From Paratrimastix pyriformis (Eukaryota > Preaxostyla > Paratrimastigidae): DNA of 64,000 nucleotides. The position numbers were made by a program, and so were the translations under genes. The notes under the pieces were generated by a model. The model saw nothing but the letters and a program-made list of their open reading frames with translations. It searched no databases and was not told the origin of the DNA. Shown here piece after piece: positions 37,501 through 50,000 of this stretch (positions are counted from its first letter, which is position 1; each line of letters begins with the position of its first letter). The stretch covers positions 310,001 through 374,000 of the forward strand of contig JAPMOS010000027.1 in the NCBI GenBank assembly GCA_027972325.1. Reading direction: 5' to 3'.

Positions 37501-38577
37501 GCGGCGGCGGGTGTGGCAGCAGGTGTGGCAGCGGAGGTCTCGCTGGGGGCCGGAGAAGCCTCGGGAAGCGGAGAGGGCGAGGGAGAGGGGGCCGGGAAGG
37601 TCGTCGGGAAGGGAACGGGGGCGGGGATCGTGAAGGGACCACTCGCAGGCACGGGCGGGCACACAACCATCAGGATCTTCTCCACCAGAGGAAGGACGTC
37701 ACCTGGGAACGAAGGCAAAATAGGGCCAATCATCGGCAACGAAAATCGGCCAAACCTTCCGTGGGAACGACAATGTCCAGCTGCCCGTGGTCCTGCACGA
37801 AAGGGGCAGTCTGGAACCCGGCAGGGCAGGCTTTATCATAGGCAGCCTGCTTCTGGTTAAAAATGGTATTCAAGATCACCTGAGGACCAGCAAAGCCAAT
37901 TCGTGCATTCCTAGATTGAAGTCAGGGGGTCAGAGAACACCGGGAAAGCCTCGCGGACTTGATGCCAATGCGAATGTCACCCTGCATGGCATACGAGGCA
38001 CTCACACCGCCATAAGTCGGTTCCTGAAGGACCGAAATGTAGGGAAGATGTGTGGCGTGGTGCATGTGGACGGCACATGACACCTTGGCCATCTGAGCAA
38101 GTGACATCGTGCCCTCTAAATGTGGCAGGGGGGTCGGCAAAAACCGAGAACGAAAAGAAACCATTGCCAAAACTGGAGGAAACACGATGCCAAACCTTGC
38201 ATCCGGGCACCACCGCTTCGGTTCTCGACAACAACAGGAAGATGATGTTCAGTGGCGTACTCGAAACCGAGGTACAACTTGTGCCCCTCGGCGCAACCAA
38301 GTGAACCGCCAAAAATGCTGAAGTCGTGCAGCATCCAGACGACATCGCAGCCCTGTTGTTCCAGAAACGAAGAAAAAGGGATGAAAGCAAAATGAGGGCA
38401 TCGAAAGGTCTGTGGACGAACATTGCTTAGCTTGCGAAGAGAAACGTCAATGGCGCACAGCTTGCCAGTCTTCATCCGGTTGCGGTCCAGCTGTTCGCGA
38501 TAATAGTCGCCGGCAAATTGAAAATGGAGAAAATCTTTGGAGGCAATATTACCAAAGAGAGGTGTGCTTGTTGCCAT
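33356..38577 (-). CDS. Single-chain biotin transcarboxylase (AccD-AccA-PycB-biotinyl fusion, Giardia type)
   Basis: It would move a carboxyl group between an acyl-CoA (malonyl- or methylmalonyl-CoA) and pyruvate/oxaloacetate through biotin, probably in the cytosol. Eleven phase-consistent exons give 1,309 residues: 38577-38422, 38352-38196, 38115-37959, 37910-37756, 37702-37203, 37090-35991, 35809-35485, 35364-34845, 34720-34629, 34388-33821 and 33555-33356. The AccD part has [20 protein letters not shown] and SGGARMQEG. The AccA part has [12 protein letters not shown]-like [26 protein letters not shown] and [18 protein letters not shown]. The PycB part has [40 protein letters not shown] and [15 protein letters not shown]. 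The end is the biotinyl domain, ALSAMKMD with the target Lys. No biotin carboxylase domain is present, as in the Giardia and Entamoeba proteins, so it is a transcarboxylase and not a carboxylase. An upstream non-coding or short coding exon is possible. Confidence 0.94.
33567..33797. repeat. 17-bp intronic satellite
   Basis: cgcccagatgaggcacc repeats about 13 times with almost no divergence, in the last intron of the transcarboxylase gene. The near identity of units implies recent amplification. Confidence 0.95.
34476..34620. repeat. 11-bp repeat and long G tracts
   Basis: About six copies of cgggcgcagca are followed by G tracts (34569-34597 and 34601-34619). They lie in the transcarboxylase intron that starts GTCCGC at 34628; on the sense strand the tracts are poly-C placed just after the donor site. 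Confidence 0.9.
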
Positions 38578-39412
38578 CGCGTGGGGAGGGAGATAATCTG
38601 AAGAAGCCTGTTGAGCACAAAAGGAAAAATTTTCCCTCAGTAGCCAGGGGACCTTCGACTGATTTTCGCCACGCTTTTCGAACGCCGAATTCGCGTCTCG
38701 GGCCGGGAATTGAGCTTGATCATCAAACGCACAGATTTCATTCAAAACGCACCTATACCTCAGACAGACACTGCATAGGTCATCAACAGAGGGAATGATC
38801 ACCATATGGGTGTGGACAATCGGTTGGAGTGGGATCGCAAAGGGGTTTCCGGCTTGAAATGTTACTACAGCGGGAACAACACTTTTGTTAGAACACTTCC
38901 ACTTACTGCAAAAAAGAGAAGCAAGCGGGAAGTGAACCGGCGCCAACTCCCGGCAGCCCCCTCTTCTTGTGCAAACCGGGGGGAAGGGAATAACGAATCT
39001 ACATGAAAAGAACGGAAAAACAAAAGGGTCACTAACCGCAAGGAGCCCTCCTGCCACGGGAACGGGCAACGAGTCGAGAAGAAGGACGAAAGAGCGAGAG
39101 AAATGAGGGAGTTCTGTGCTGACGGCTGACCTGCAGGAAGGCGGACCTCAGAGTGACCAGGGTACAGACTCGACTTCGGCCGCACCGGCGAGGGATAACC
39201 AACAAAAGCCTCGGGACCGAAGTGATGATCCCACAGGGGGGCCCTGAAATAGGGCGAATCGGGCGCAGGCCTTCCTACCTTCCCCTTCCCCCTTCCCCTC
39301 TTCTTCCCTTCCCTCTTCCGACACTTTTTGCCGTCGCACCACTCCAACCACTGCGGGGGAGCGCTCTTGATTTATTTGTGCTCCCTGTCCTAACACTCCT
39401 TGTCGCGTTCCT
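38578..39412. other. Divergent intergenic region, transcarboxylase and TTLL-like genes
   Basis: An 835-bp gap between two start codons. It should hold both promoters, and possibly a 5' non-coding exon of either gene (several AG acceptors precede each ATG). It contains one copy of a dispersed repeat (38962-39014). I see no further gene. Confidence 0.55.
38962..39014 (-). repeat. Dispersed short repeat, copy 1
   Basis: Read on the minus strand this copy gives cgttcttttcatgtagattc, then gttattcccttccccccggt and gcacaagaag. It matches the plus-strand copy at 54781-54842 over about 50 bases with a few changes and one insertion. Confidence 0.75.
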
Positions 39413-42400
39413 ATGCTCACCGGGCTCGAGAGGATCTTCGATTTTTCAAACGATGAACTCGAAGAGGAATTAGAACGGCTGGAGTTCCTCTCAAAAGCCC
39501 GGGACGTCACTTTGAATCAACAGCTGTCTGTACTCTCGGTTTCGGATTGTTTTATTTTTGGAGGGACTTCGATAGACTGAGCCGTGCTTTGTTCCTTGTC
39601 TCTCGAGAGCTCGAAGAAAGAAAAGTCGGCATGCAGCTTGGCGACGACATTGCCCTTCTGCAACGGGGCCTGCAGTTCGCCGTCCCTGTGGTTCCGCCGG
39701 TTCCACAACGAGAAGACCCACCGGCACGAACTCAACCCCAGCCCCTGACTGGGCCGCCGTCCCCTGCGACTTTCCCGGGGACGCCACGCACTCACCCCCC
39801 AGCCCACCCGCCGCCTTCAAACGCCCGGACCCGACAGAGCAGCGAAATCCGCACCCGGACGCGTGCCCTGCAGAAGCTACTCGCGCAAAGCATCCGGGGG
39901 GACGCCGACGACGCCGAGGTACCGGAGGATCCGCCCGCCGCGGCCCACCCTCAGCCCGAGACGCCCGTCCAGTTCCTCGGCCGGGTGGCGGTGCCCTTCC
40001 AGCCGGTCCCTCCCACGTCAGGCCCTGCCCCGGGGGGCTTCCCGGGGCCCCGGAGGTGTGCCGGCCCCCCACAGGCTCAGGGACACAATGCACGGCTGCC
40101 CTCGGGGCTCCGGTTGCCCTCGGTCCCCCTGAAGCCGCCGCCCGCTGCGGGTGGGCGCCCGGGATCATCCCGATCGCCCCGCGGGTCGCTCTCAGGCCCC
40201 CCGTCGGCCATCTCGGTGCCTCCACTGGGCGAGGCCGCTACCCACGCGCACGCGGCAGCCGCTCGGCGCTCCACAAGGCCTGGGCGCCCCTCGCCCCGTT
40301 CCGCCTCGACGCCTCACTCGGCCGCCCCGCGGCAGGGCCGTGGTGGCCGTGGGACGGCAAATTCCTCCGGGGGCAAGGTCGGCCCAACGCCGAGCCGCGG
40401 CCCTGCGGCTGCGGCCCCCTCCGAGGGCCCAGCGGGTCGGCATCGCCCCCGGGCCGCCCCCGCCATGCCGAAGCCGGACCACCGGGCCGCCCGGCCCAGG
40501 CCCCAGTCGGCGCAGGCCGCCGTATCCCATCAGGCCGTCGCCCAGGATGGTGCCGGCCGGGGGCAGGGCCAAGGCATGGGGCCCAGCGCCGCCGGACCTC
40601 CCAGCGGATCGGAGGCGGAGGTCGGACCCAAGGGACCCAAGGCCGACCTCCCCCCAGCCACATCAGCTCCTCTGCCCCCCGCGGGCCCTGCCCCTTCGGC
40701 CTCCGGGGTCGCTTCCAATGCCGCTCCAGCCGTCCCCCCGGCCGTCCCCCCGGCCGCCCTCACAGCCACCCTCACAGCCGCCCTCACAGCCGCCCCCCCG
40801 GCCGTACTCCCAGACGTCCCCGTCCTCACTGCCCCACCGGCAGCCTGTGGCCAGGAGGAGGAGGAGGAGGAGGAGGAGGAGGAGGAGGAAGTGGCGGAGG
40901 CCGAGGGGCGCTACCCCGAGTCGGCCCCACCAGAGCAGGCATCCTCCCCATTGCAACCCCCGGTCCCGGCCCCCAAAGCTCCCTCGGAACCTCCCACCCA
41001 CCCGACCACCCATGGCGCGTCATCGCCTGGGTCCGCTGCCCCTCCGCCCGGCGCCCCGGTCGCTCCCTTGCCCGAGGTGGCCACCGCCCGCTGTTGCAAC
41101 GGGGCTGTTGGGCCCGACCGGCCCGGCCCGGCCCCCATCGCCGTCGTGCCCGCGGCCCCCCCGGGCGGCCCCCCCGGACCGGCCCAACACCCGCCACCGC
41201 CCCCAGGGGCGGAAGGGTCCGAGGGGGCAGGGACAGCCGCACGGGCCGCGGCAGCGATCGCCGCCTCAGCCGTGCCAGCTCCGGTGACCCCGCCCTCGCC
41301 GCCACCCCCTCGGGCCGCCCCGGAGACGCCGGCCCTCCGACGGGCAGCCCAGCCCCAATCGCCCTCGGCCGCCCCATCGGACCTTCGGCCCATGCCCGGC
41401 CCCTGCCCGGCGGGTGCGGGTGGGCCGGCTGGAGGCGCGTCCCCCCGAGCCGCCCCCGAGGGCGGAGAGGACGATGCGCCCATCCTGGGGTACTCGCCGC
41501 CCTCCAGCCCGCCGCCCCCCTCGCGCTTCCTCTGGGCCGCCGCCTCGCTGCCCGCCCTCGCCACGCCCCCCGCCACGCCGCCACGCCCCGGCTGCGCCCC
41601 GGCACCCTCGTCGCCCAGGCCCCGCCCCGCCCCTCCGACCGCCTCGTCGCACCCCCCCAGCCCCGCCGCCCGTGGGGCCGTCGCCTCGGCAGGGCCCCCA
41701 ACTCCCAGCAGGCGCCCCGACGCAACGCCAGGGCCGCGCGGGTTGGCCAGGGTGCCGTCCCCCGCGCCCGGTGTCCCCGCCCTCGCCGCGGCCAAGCGGA
41801 GCGCCGCGCCCCCGATGCGGCCGCAGCCCCGGGCGCCGGCCCTGGTGCGGACGGTGGCCGACCTCTTCGCGGCCCCCCAGCCGCCCCCCGAGGGCGGCCC
41901 CCAGGGCCCCGAGCAGGCCGGGTCGTCGGCCCCCGCGCCCGGCAGGGTCGCCCGCTGGGAGCTTGGCGGGCCCCTCGTGGCTGCCCTCCAGGTCACACAC
42001 ACACCCCGCAGGCTGTGGGGCGGCCCACATATGTGGAGCTCGGACCATTCTTGCTCCAACTTGGGGAATTCCCGCCTCGTTGGGGCGGCTCGGTGGGGGG
42101 TTGGGGTGGTGGGGGGACGGGGGCCGGTCGCAGGGGGAGCTGCTGGCTCAGCAGGCGGTCATCGGCTTCCTCGCCGACCAGCTGGCGGCCCGCTACGGGA
42201 AGGCCCCCGGGCGGGCGGAGGGCCCCGAGGTGCGCGTCTTCCGGATCGCCGAGGGCAAGGGCGACCTCAGGCCCGCCGCCCAGGCCGCCTTCGATCACCT
42301 CACCGCATCCGGTCCGCCCCCCCATCGCCACCATTTTCGCCGGGGCCTGGCGGGCCTGCAAGCCCCAGCCGGTTGGGTTCCGCCCCGCCGCTGATCGGCT

Positions 42401-42612
42401 CTTCCGCCTCTGCCCCTGGGCTGCCTGCGGGGTGGGCTGGGGCGCAGGGCGGGGCCCCTGGGTGGAGGTGCCGGCCTCTGTGGGGCCGGGCGGGTGGGAC
42501 GTGCTGTGGAGCTGGTCCCGGCCGCCCGTGGGGCTCCACTCGCTGCTCTTCTGGCAGCGCATCAACCACTTCCCCGCATCCCGCGAGCTCACCCGCAAGG
42601 ACCTCCTCGTCC

Positions 42613-42643
<31 letters not shown>

Positions 42644-45087
42644 CCCCTGCTCCGGCCCCTGCCCCTGCCCCTGCCCCTGCCCCCTGCCCCTGCCCCTGCC
42701 CCTGCCCCCTGCCCCTGCCCCTGCCCCTGCCCCCTGCCCCTGCCCCTGCCCCTGCCCCTGCCCCTGCCCCCTGCCCCTGCCCCTGCCCCTGCCCCCTGCC
42801 CCCTGCCCCTGCCCCCTGCCCCCTGCCCCTGCCCCCTGCCCCTGCCCCTGCCCCTGCCCCTGCCCCCTGCCCCTGCCCCTGCCCCCTGCCCCCACTGGAT
42901 GCGTTGGGCCGCTGGCGGGTGCATTGGACTGACGGCGCGAGTGGTGTGTGCGCGCGTGCGGGTGGTGGCGGGCGGTGGCGGGCTGCGTGAGGTCAGAAGA
43001 AGAACCTGGCCCGGTACTACCTGGCCCACCCCAGGTGCGCCCCTTCACCCCGAGACCTACATCCTGCCCTTCGAGTACGCCCAGTTCCTGCACGCCTTCT
43101 ACTCGGTCCGCACGCAGACACACACCACCCCGCCACCCCGTCACTATTGGGCACTACCCGCACCCCGCCACCCCGCCACCCCGCCACCCCGCCCCGCCAC
43201 CCCGCCCCGCCCTGCCTGGGCACTACCCGCACCCCACCACCCATTGGTCTGCAGGCCCACGAGAAGGGGGCGCGCGGCTTCGAGAACCTCTGGATCTACA
43301 AGCCGGCCGGCCTCTCCAGGTCCCCGCCCCCTGCCATCGCCCTGCCCCGCCTTCCCCGCCCCGCTCCGCCGCCTCACCGAGGCATTCGCTCTGCGATCTC
43401 GCCCCGTGGGCTGCAGGGGCCGCGGCATCCGGCTTGTACACGACCCCGAGAGCGTCTTCTACGGCGACAACGCCGTCGTCCAGCGGTCCGCCTCCTCCAT
43501 TCCCCTCCCGCCCGCCCTCCTCTCCCCGCCCCGCCCACCTGCCTGCCTGCCTGCCTGCCGTCAGCCTGGGAGGGAGGGAGGGCGTGGTGACCCCGGGCCG
43601 TGGTGACCCCGGGCCGCGGTGACCCCGGCGGGGCGTGGGGTGCCGCGTGTGGGGCCGCAGCTACATCGGAGACCCGCTGCTGGTGCGGGGCTACAAGTTC
43701 GACCTGCGGCTGTACGTGCTGGTGACGGCCCTGCAGCCTGGCCCGGAGGCCTTCCTCTACCGAGAGGGCTTCGCCCGGCTGTCCACCCACCGGTACACAC
43801 GCTCGGTCGACGGGACGGCCGACGTGCTCATGCACCTGACCAACTACGCCCTCCAGAAGCAGGCCGCCCCGGCCCCGGACCGGGCCACATTCCCCAGGAG
43901 GACCTCACGGACCCCACCGGCGAGGTCCGCCCCCACACACACACACAACCCCACCCACCACCGGCCACCTGCATACATGCATATAGACGCGGGCCCTCAA
44001 CCTCGCTGCCCACCCACCCGCACACCACCCACCCACCGCCTGCGTGGGACTGCAGGGGCGCAGCAAGATCACCCTGGCCCACTTCCGGACGCTGCTCGAG
44101 CGGGGCGCGGTCTTCCCCGCCTCGCAACTCCCCCTCGCCGAGCCAGGCCAGGGCCAGGGCCAGGGCCAGGGCCAAAGAGCCGCAGTTCAGTGGGGCCCCC
44201 TCTGGGCGAACATCCGGGCCCTGGTGCAGCGCTCCCTGGCCGCCATCCGACCCGCCATCCCATCCCCGGTCCGCGGGCGGCTTGTTCTTAAGACGTCTCC
44301 GGGCCCTCCGGACCGGTTCCTCACCGCCTCGCCGTTTTGCCCCCCTACGCCCCCCGCGCCCCCCTTCGGGACCGCCTCACCCGGCTATCCTCCTCTGCCC
44401 CCTGCTCGCCCCTCCCCCCACGAGCAGCGGCAGTGCTTCGAGCTCTTCGGGTACGACGTGCTCATCGACGGTGACCTGCGCCCCTGGCTGCTCGAGGTCA
44501 ACGCCAGCCCCTCCATGGCCATGGTCCGTGCCCTGCCCTGCCCTGCCCTGCCCTGCCCTGCCCTGCCCTGCCCTGCCCTGCCCTGCCCTGCCCTGCCCTG
44601 CCCTGCCCTGCCCTGCCCTGCCCTGCCCTGCCCTGCCCTGCCCTGTCCTGTCCTGTCCTGTCCTGTCCTGTCCGCGGCCATCGCCCAGCTTCCCCATCCA
44701 CCATCATCCGCCACTCACCCGGCGCCGCCTCCGACCTCGACGCCCCCCACCCGGTGGGCCCAGGAGACGGAGCTGGACGGGCACGTGAAGATCCCGCTGA
44801 TTGCCGACACGGTGGCCCTGGTCGACCCGCTGCCCTGCAATCGGCCCCTGTTGGTGACCCTGCTCCAAGAGTATCTCGCCCAGAAGTCCTCACTCGCCGC
44901 TGCAATCAACAACAACACACGCCGAGGTCCGTTGGGTCTTCTCTCGGCGATCCTATCTGCACCACCATTTTCAATAGACCTCAATCGAACCGTTTTTGAG
45001 GTGCTTTATGGCAGGGTTCCTCGCACCCCCGGCTCCTCGGTTCCCACACTGGGCAACTATGAGCCTCTCTGGGCCCCCACGACTTGA
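39413..45087 (+). CDS. Tubulin-tyrosine-ligase-like enzyme with long Ala/Pro-rich N-terminal extension
   Basis: ATP-dependent glutamylase or related ligase that modifies tubulin tails. Exon 1 (39413-39525) starts [20 protein letters not shown]; exon 2 (39576-41991) is almost all Pro/Ala-rich, around 800 residues. The catalytic part follows in small exons: [52 protein letters not shown] (the ATP-grasp K-P-x3-S-R-G-x-G-I signature), [31 protein letters not shown] and [20 protein letters not shown] with SPSM. The end is [10 protein letters not shown]. Several exon limits between 42312 and 43110 are unresolved. Near 43010-43060 the frames of ARYYLAHP and HPETYILP differ, needing a very small intron or a sequence slip. 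Long extensions occur in other TTLLs, but this one has no recognised domain. Confidence 0.88.
42609..42895. repeat. Poly-C tract and CCCCTG hexamer repeat
   Basis: A C tract begins directly at the GTCCGC donor (42609) of a TTLL intron and is followed by some 40 copies of ccctgc/cccctg units to 42895. The only plausible role seen is intron filler. Confidence 0.9.
44527..44676. repeat. Pentamer repeat (CCCTG)n ending in (CCTGT)n
   Basis: About 24 perfect ccctg units are followed by five to six cctgt units in a TTLL intron. It lies between the NASPSM exon and the [12 protein letters not shown] exon. Confidence 0.95.
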
Positions 45088-45207
45088 CAGGCCGTCTGCT
45101 TGTGTTCAACCCACCACGGCCAATCAGACCCTTTCTTCCTCTTTTCTGGACGTTGGGTCTGCGGCAGCATTTGGCCTTTTATTGATCCGGTTTGTTCTTA
45201 CCATCAG

Positions 45208-47068
45208 ATGTCTCTTTGTGACCTTCGAATTCACTTGCGTGATAACAACCATCAAATGACGGTGGCTTGGCATGACTTTTTTGACGGAATTGCCAATGTA
45301 CAAATTTCAGAAGGCGATATTTTCGGCGCTGGATGCGCAGCTGACGCCATTCTTTCTCCCGCCAATTCCTTTGGCTTTATGGACGGCGGGATCGACATGG
45401 TTTTTTCCGTTCCTGGCCTCTTTCACTGTTCTGACCGTTTTTTCAGGCATACAGTCGGCACTTTGGCTGGCAGCTCCAGCACCGTCTTCAACGTCAAATT
45501 CGTGCTGAGCCCCATTTCGGCGAACTCCATGTGGGCCAAGCTCTCATCATTCCTGCCTATCCTCAGGGTGTTGTCCGTCACTGTCGTGGAAACCCTGCCT
45601 CCACGATACGTTTGCCGCTCCCGTAGGAGGATATGGCCTATCTGCAAACCCAGACTCCTCCGTGGCCGCTGCCCGAGGCCCCCCATGACGAGTCCATCCG
45701 GTGGCTGGTCTCGGCCCCGACCATGCGCATCCCCGGTCCGCGGTGGCGCCGATCGGCGCCGGCACACTCACGTCGTCGGTGGTTTGGCGGGCTGTGCGAC
45801 GCGGCCCAGAGCGGATCCCCAAGACCTGCAACGCCTATGTGGCCTTTCGGGCGGCCCTGGTGGCCATCCGGCTGCACAACCAGCGGGCCCTCGCCGGGGG
45901 CCGGCCCCAGGATGTCATCCGGAGTCTGATCACATGCGGCCTGGGCACTGCGGTCCGGCAGCAGATTCCACGCGTCCTTCCTGCTGCTGCTCCTTCCTGC
46001 TGCTGCTCTACCCTGCTGCTGCTCTACCCTGCTTGCTCCCACCTTACCCCCGCTCCGATCTCACCGCGGGCTCCCCCAACAGGTGGGTCAGATGCCTTTC
46101 CGGCTGGCCTCCTACCAGATGCGCAAGGTCTGTGCCGTCGTTGCCGGCCCTAACCGAACTCGCACTCCTGTCCCTGCCAGGCGTACGACAGCGTGGTGCT
46201 GAACGAGGGCGTGGCCTGCTTCCCGGGGCACCTGGGCGACGCCATCGTCGAGCACACGGTCATGCTGGGCGAGACCGTGCAGCGGTACCAGCCCGATGGC
46301 ACATCGGAGCCCTTCAGCGCACTCGGAGTCTGCCTCTCTCTCTCTCTCTCTCTCCCCCCCCCCCCCCCCCCCCGACACGTCCATCGCTGACACGCCCCTT
46401 TGGGGCCGGTTCTGGTTGCTGGGGGCAGGACGAGGACTCGGGCATCCCCCTGGAGAAGAGCCCCCCTCCCCCCGACGATCCCCAGTACCAGCACTTCCTC
46501 GAGTCCGCACCGCGAGCCCCTCCTACCTGCCCCTCCTCCCCCGCCCTCTTCCCCCCGCCCCTCCCGCTCTCCTCCCCGCCCTCCCGCTCTCCTCCCCGCC
46601 CTCCCCCTGCGACAGGCCCATCAGGCCCATGGTCTCTGTCCCCCCGGCAGGTTGGCGCGGAGGCAGCGGGAGCAGCTGCACCAGTTGGCTCAGCAGCGCC
46701 GCCAGCAGGCCGCCCGCGAGCGAGGGCCAGGCCACCGTGGGCGCCCCACCCAGGCCCCCCCCCCCCCACCACCACCGACTCCATCGGCCATCGGGCCCCG
46801 TCCATTGCGGAGAAGAAGACAAAGAGAAGCACACGAAGGCCAGAAGAATGAAGCCGAAGAGGAATGGACATTGGGATGCGGCCATTGGCGGGGGGGGGCG
46901 GGGGATGAGGAGACTTCGAGGCCCGAAGGCCTGACGTCCAGGCGGAGTACGCCGGGGCCCGATCCAGTCAGGCGCCCGGTGCAGAGCCGACTCGCACGTG
47001 GATGGGAAGGGAGGAGGGAGGGAGGGAGGGACAGGAGGCGGGGCCTTAGCGCCTCGTCTGGCTCTTGA
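45208..47068 (+). CDS. Macro-domain protein (ADP-ribose-binding fold)
   Basis: Likely binds or hydrolyses ADP-ribose derivatives. The start SEGDIFGAGCAADAILSPAN followed by SFGFMDGGID is the first macro-domain motif. Next come MAYSRHFGWQLQHRLQ, ELHVGQALIIP, WLVSAPTMRIP, TCNAYVAFRAALVAIRLHN, VIRSLITCGLGTAV and GQMPFRLASYQMRKAYD, in the order of long single-domain macro proteins. Frame-tested exons are 45208-45399, 45447-45572, 45627-45735, 45810-45952, 46083-46127, 46181-46327, 46429-46502 and 46651 onward. The last exon encodes a Gln/Arg-rich helix, then low complexity. If it reads to the stop at 47066-47068, it overlaps the 3' end of the kinesin gene by about 23 bp. An earlier end by one more intron is possible. 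Confidence 0.85.
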
Positions 47069-50000
47069 CCAGCCCCGGCTGTGGGGATGTCCGAGCTGCA
47101 CGTCCCCACGGCCCACCCGCCCAGCGCCAGCCCAAACCACCACCACCAGTCAGCAAGTCAGCACCACCAGTCAGCGCCACCATCCCAGCGCCACCAGCCA
47201 GCAAGTCACCGCCACCAGTCGGCACCACCACGTAGCAAGCAGGACGACAAACCAAAGGGCGGTGTGGCATGGCGTGCGGCGGGGGGGGGGGGGGGGGGGG
47301 GACCTTGGCGGGAGGGCGCGACGGGCGGTTCGAGGAGGCCCCCCGCGGCCGAGCGGCGGAGGGAGCCCCCGCTGGGCGAGGGCCGCATGCCGGCCGTGGG
47401 AGGCCGTGAGGGCCGCTCCGAGGAAGGCCGCTCCACGGGCCCCGAGCCGGCCGAGGGCGGCGAGCCACTGCGGACCGCGGGGCCCGAGGCCGCCCCGGGC
47501 GGCGGGGGCGAGTAGCTGAAGTAGACGTTGGGCAGCGAGGTCCTGCACCACCAGAACCACAGCCGCCGCCCGTCAGCCACCACCCGGTCAGTCATGAGTT
47601 GATGCGTGGCGTGGGCGTGGGATGGGCGTGGGATGGGCGTGGGATGGGCGTGGGATGGGCGTGGGATGGGCGTTGGGATGGGCGTGGGATGGGCGTGGGA
47701 TGGGCGTGGAATGAGCCTTGGGTGTGCAAGGTGTGGGCGTGGCGGGGGCGGACGATGACTCCATGAAGCTGTCGGATGCGTCCTCGTCGAGGGCCTGCTT
47801 GAGGCGGGCCTCGAGGGGGTTCTCCCGCGGGTGGGCCGGCAGCGGCTGCTGGTCGACGCTGCTCCCGGGCAGGTCCAGCCCCATCGTCACCAGCGGCGCC
47901 CCGGCCCCCTCCTGCCCCACACACCCACACGGTGGCCCCGGCGACCCCGCACCGGTTGGTTGAGTTGAGCGCCCGCATGGCTCCCCTTCCCACCTCCCCC
48001 CTCCGGCCCCGAGGCAATCATGGTGCAGACCCTCCGCACGGGCCGCGGGGTCGTGCCCGCCAGGCCGGGCCGACTGCACGGCCCCGCCCCAATCCACGCC
48101 CCAATCCCCGCCCCAATCCCCGCCCCCCCGCCACAGTGAGCGCTGTGAGCCCATGTCGCCTTGGCGGATCTCTGCTCCATCCCGGAGCCCCTCGGGCCGG
48201 GGCGGCCGCGGTGCGGGTTGGGGTGACGTGCGGGTTGGGGTGACGTGCGGGTTGGGGTTACGTGCGGGTTGGGGTGACGTGCGGGTTGGGGTGACGTGCG
48301 GGTTGGGGTTACTGACATGCGGGTTGGGGTTACTGACGTGCGGGTTGGGGTGACGTGCGGGTTTGCCATGGCTTGGGGTGGGGCTGTGCGGGCGGACGGG
48401 ATGTTGTTGCCGGCCAGGTCGAGGCGGCCCAGGGCCCAGTCCTCGTTGTCCTCGTCCCACTGGGCCCGGGCCCGGATCTTGGCGGCCTCCCGGTCGGGGA
48501 TGAAGTTGCCGATCAGCAGCTGGGACAGCTTGGCCTGGCTTTGCAGCTGCCCAGACCAACCGGGCCCCCGGGCCCCCGGGGGAGGGATGGTCAGCCCGAG
48601 GCACAGAGGAAACAGAGGCAACCCAGACCCGGGGGGTGCACGGGCCTCCTTGATGGTGTCGAGCATCTCCTGGCGCTCGGTCTCCCACTCGGTCTGCAGG
48701 TTCTCGTTCTCGGCGGCCAGGGCGCGCTTCTCCTCCTCCAGCCGCTTGCACTGCTCCCACAGCTGCCCCCGCCGCCCGGCAGCCCCGCCCCACCGACGGC
48801 CACGCCCCACCCGCCCCACAGGCAAACCCCGCAAATCAGGAGGGGAGGCGAGGCGAGGAGGGGAGGGGAGGCCAGGAGGGGAGGCAGCCAGGCGGCCCGA
48901 GGGGGAGATGGGACGGGATGGGACGAGGACGGGGCGGGGGCAGGGCGGGGACAGGAGGGCGGGGGCAGGGGCAGGACAGGGGCAGGACAGGACAGGAGCG
49001 AGGATGGGCGAAGGTGGGGCGAGGATGGGGCGGACGCAAGGCAGGGGCGAGGACGGGGCGGGTGCGTGTGTGTGTGGAGCAAAGGGACTGATCAATCGGA
49101 CAGGAATGCTCTCAAATGACGGGGCGGGTGCGAGGGCGGGGCGGGGCGGGGCGGGGACCTTCTTGGACTTCTTGATGATGGCCTCCTTGTCCTGCTTGAG
49201 GGCCGCGAAGGCCCGGCGGATCTCCAGCTCGGACATCTGCCGCTCGGCCAGCTCCTGCTTGATGCGCTCCTCCCGGTCGGCCAGCTCCTGCTGCATGATC
49301 AGCTCCCGGGCGGCGTGCTCCTTCTGCATCAGCAGCTCGCGCTCCTGCTGCTCGGCCAGCCGGGCCTGGATCTGGGTCAGCTCGGCCTGGTGCTGGGCCT
49401 CCCGCTGGGCCATGGCCGCCTGGTGCTGGGCCTCCTGCTCCTGGGTGGCCCGCCGGCCGTGGATGATCTTCTCCTGCATGGCCTGCAGCTTCTTCGAGAG
49501 CCGCTCCCGGCTGCGCTCCTCCTCCTCCAGCCGGGCCCGGTGCTCGGCAAGCTCCCGCTCGGCCCGCAGTCGCTCCTGCTCGATGCGCTCCTGCAGGCCG
49601 CCACACGGGCCGCCACACCCACCCCACCCACCCACCCACCACCACCACCGCGCCCAGCGGGCCCCCCATGCAATGAGCGTCCGGGGGTGGGAGGCGGGGT
49701 GGCAGCCTGGGAGGCGGGGTGGCAGCCTGGGAGGCGGGGTGGCAGCCTGGGAGGCGGGGTGGCAGCCTGGGAGGCGGACCTTCTCGGACTCGAGAGCGGT
49801 GGTCTTCTCGGCCTGCTTGCGCTCGATCTCCTGCAGCAGCGCGTCCGAGATGGTGCTGCCCTGGCTCCCGCTGGCCTCCATCTGGGCGAGCCGCTTCCGC
49901 AGCCTGCCCCACCGGCATCCCCCCCCCCCCCATCGAGCCGTCCATCGGCGTCAGAAGGAGGAGGGGCGGGGGCGGGGGCGGGGGCGGGGGCGGGGGCGGG

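Noticed and set aside
33356-38577. Bacterial contamination suggested by AccA/AccD-like sequence
   Set aside because: The gene is split by ten introns with the same donor type as neighbouring eukaryotic genes.
44527-44676. CCCTG repeats as interstitial telomere sequence
   Set aside because: The unit is not a known telomere repeat, lies inside a gene, and has a frame-consistent intron position.
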